14,914 nt of DNA from Coraliomargarita sp965656715. Lineage in GTDB: Bacteria > Verrucomicrobiota > Verrucomicrobiia > Opitutales > Coraliomargaritaceae. The translations under genes and the position numbers were made by a program. The DNA is taken from assembly GCA_965656715.1 (NCBI GenBank), contig CBFHLR010000062.1, positions 1 through 14,914 of the forward strand. The letters run 5' to 3'. Positions 13,584 through 14,914 of this stretch are shown here, in pieces. The first letter of the stretch is position 1, and every line of letters begins with the position of its first letter. The notes under the pieces are model-generated. The model saw only the letters and a program-made list of their open reading frames with translations, was not told the origin of the DNA and did not search any database.

Positions 13584-14914
13584 CAATGTGCTGCTCCTTT
13601 CTTCTTCGCTTGCTTCGCAGCTTGTTTGGCGGCCTTAATTTGCTTTGCTTGCTCAGGGGTAGGCTTTGTAAAGCCCAGTTTGCCGTCGGTGATTATCCAT
13701 TGACCTTTCGGCGTTATGTCCTGATCCGGAAACCCACCTGCGGGCATGCGCTTGTCGAAATCATACATCGGCGGTAGCGTTTGCGCCCATTCCGTGTGCT
13801 TTTGTTCCAACTGTTTTAGCACTTCAGGGAACTCTGCAGCGACATCGTTTTCTTCGCGCGGATCTTTGCTAAGGTCATAGAGACGCCATGCGTCTTCCGG
13901 CACAGGGCGATACAAACGCCATTTGCTCCAGCGGACCGACTGAATATTGCGGTTTCGCTGGCGGTTCCCTTGGTTAAACCAGTACACGTAATCTCGGACG
14001 TTGCCTGTTTTCTTTCCGGTCAACCACGGCATCACATCGACCCCGTCGAGATGTTCCGGGAGTGGCAGATTCGCGGCGCTGAGCATGGTGGGGTAGAAAT
14101 CAAAGGTACACATCATTCCGTCATAGCGGGTGCCTTCGGGGATCACGCCCGGCCAGGAAACGATGCCCGGCGTAAGCGTCCATCCAACCTGTTCGCGGCT
14201 TTTGGGTCCTTTTCCGCCGCGGTACGGGGTGGAGGTTCCACCTTCGCCGACATTCGGACCGTTATCACTCGCAAAGATGATCAAAGTATTTTCGCGCATA
14301 TTATGTGCGTCCAAATAATCGAGTAGTTTACCAACTTGGTCGTCGAGGGCTACGATGCCGCCGCCGAGCTGGCGACGATTCGCCCCGTACGTCTTACTGA
14401 TCGGCAAATCTTTCGGCACGGAAGTTCGTGCGCAATATTCCTCAGGCGTATTACTGTGCGGCGAATGCACCGCCAACGGCGACCAATACATCATGAACGG
14501 CTGTCCTTTTTTGCGATTCCGATCCACAAACTCAATCAATCGGTCGCCATCCATTTCCGTCAGCCATGTCTCTTCGCCTTGTTCATTCAGGCGCATAAAC
14601 AACAGTCCGTTTGGCGCTCGAGGCGGATCCACCGCGACTTCCATAAAGCCACGATTCGACGGGCTTTGCTGATAGCCAACATCCCATTTTCCGACCTGCC
14701 CCGTCACATAGCCGTGGTCGCGGAATACTTCAGCGAAGGTTGGTTCTTCGGGAAGCGGCATTCCACGTGACATCCCGTATTTACCAAAGCGCTGCGCGTA
14801 GGTTCCCATCAGCATGCTGTAGCGACTCGGGCAACACGGTGGATTGGTGACATACATCTGCGTAAGCTTCACGCCCTCGCTGGCGAGACGATCGATATGC
14901 GGGGTCGGTATATC
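13583..14914 (-). CDS. Sulfatase, S1 family, Cys type (5' end beyond window)
   Basis: The frame is open to the right edge and starts mid-protein with DIPTPHIDRLASEGVKLTQM, so the N-terminus lies outside; an internal GTG at 14872 should not be taken as the start. 443 residues are visible. The formylglycine motif is C-C-P-S-R in NPPCCPSRYSMLMGTYAQR, with the modified Cys codon at 14836-14834. Other conserved pieces are GYVTGQVGKWDVG, YWSPLAVHSPH and the metal-binding ASDNGPNVGEGG, then TPYRGGKG. The C-terminus is a basic Lys/Ala-rich tail (TPEQAKQIKAAKQAAKQAKK), likely helical. Its TGA overlaps the ATG of the next sulfatase gene, indicating one transcript and coupled translation. The substrate cannot be fixed from sequence; the locus suggests a sulfated rhamnose-containing glycan. 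Confidence 0.93.
   Translation of the reverse strand, partial: DIPTPHIDRLASEGVKLTQMYVTNPPCCPSRYSMLMGTYAQRFGKYGMSRGMPLPEEPTFAEVFRDHGYVTGQVGKWDVGYQQSPSNRGFMEVAVDPPRAPNGLLFMRLNEQGEETWLTEMDGDRLIEFVDRNRKKGQPFMMYWSPLAVHSPHSNTPEEYCARTSVPKDLPISKTYGANRRQLGGGIVALDDQVGKLLDYLDAHNMRENTLIIFASDNGPNVGEGGTSTPYRGGKGPKSREQVGWTLTPGIVSWPGVIPEGTRYDGMMCTFDFYPTMLSAANLPLPEHLDGVDVMPWLTGKKTGNVRDYVYWFNQGNRQRNRNIQSVRWSKWRLYRPVPEDAWRLYDLSKDPREENDVAAEFPEVLKQLEQKHTEWAQTLPPMYDFDKRMPAGGFPDQDITPKGQWIITDGKLGFTKPTPEQAKQIKAAKQAAKQAKKKGAAH
13594..13600 (-). promoter_or_regulatory. Shine-Dalgarno AAAGGAG for the downstream sulfatase
   Basis: AAAGGAG lies inside the end of the upstream sulfatase gene, 10 bases before ATG 13583. It supports that start over TTG 13586 and suggests coupled translation of the overlapping pair. 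It is one of the few recognisable ribosome binding sites in the window. Confidence 0.5.

Noticed and set aside
14872..14872. GTG as the start of the right-hand sulfatase
   Set aside because: The frame continues upstream to the window edge with family-typical sequence (TPHIDRLASEG), so the true start is outside.

Overview
The window looks like part of a polysaccharide-degradation region from a member of the Planctomycetes-Verrucomicrobia (PVC) group, most likely a marine Verrucomicrobiota of the Opitutales/Puniceicoccales type. This is judged from gene content only: two Cys-type secreted sulfatases, GH106 and GH78 alpha-L-rhamnosidases, an IclR regulator, an iron-type alcohol dehydrogenase, and a secreted c-type cytochrome/hydrazine-synthase-alpha-like protein fused to a formylglycine-enzyme-like domain. 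No SusC/SusD pair is present, and most starts lack a clear Shine-Dalgarno sequence. No 16S or other taxonomic marker is present, so the taxonomy is an inference.

Layout. Positions 1-1507 (minus) hold the first 502 codons of a GH106 rhamnosidase running off the left edge. A 274-bp divergent control region with several palindromes separates it from an IclR regulator (1782-2579, plus). A 193-bp gap carries a small tandem repeat, a dispersed repeat and a likely promoter/operator. It leads into a plus-strand cluster: iron alcohol dehydrogenase (2773-3924), the 1122-residue HzsA-like/cytochrome/FGE-like protein (3959-7327), and a secreted beta-propeller protein (7343-8245) with an internal TAG. A 121-bp convergent gap with a second, degenerate copy of the dispersed repeat follows. 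On the minus strand come a GH78 rhamnosidase (8367-11021) interrupted by two in-frame TAG codons, a 246-bp gap with inverted repeats, and two overlapping sulfatase genes (11268-13583 and 13583-14914, the latter cut by the right edge). No stretch over 300 bp lacks a gene, and no tRNA, rRNA, CRISPR array or transposase was seen.

How the genes may work together. Two rhamnosidase families beside two sulfatases suggest use of a sulfated, rhamnose-containing glycan (ulvan-like or another sulfated rhamnan). The sulfatases would desulfate exported substrate and GH78/GH106 release L-rhamnose. The iron dehydrogenase could reduce L-lactaldehyde from rhamnose breakdown, and the IclR protein could sense a pathway intermediate. 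These roles are inferred.

Most notable: three internal stop codons interrupt two otherwise intact genes. All three are TAG, none is accompanied by a frameshift, and coding similarity continues directly on both sides. In the rhamnosidase, the catalytic residues lie on both sides of one TAG. Either both genes are recent nonsense pseudogenes, or UAG is read through or reassigned in this organism. A terminal TAG on the propeller gene argues against full reassignment, so the question is open. The second oddity is the HzsA-like/FGE-like fusion, whose FGE-like domain lacks the catalytic cysteine pair although it sits beside two sulfatases that need formylglycine.
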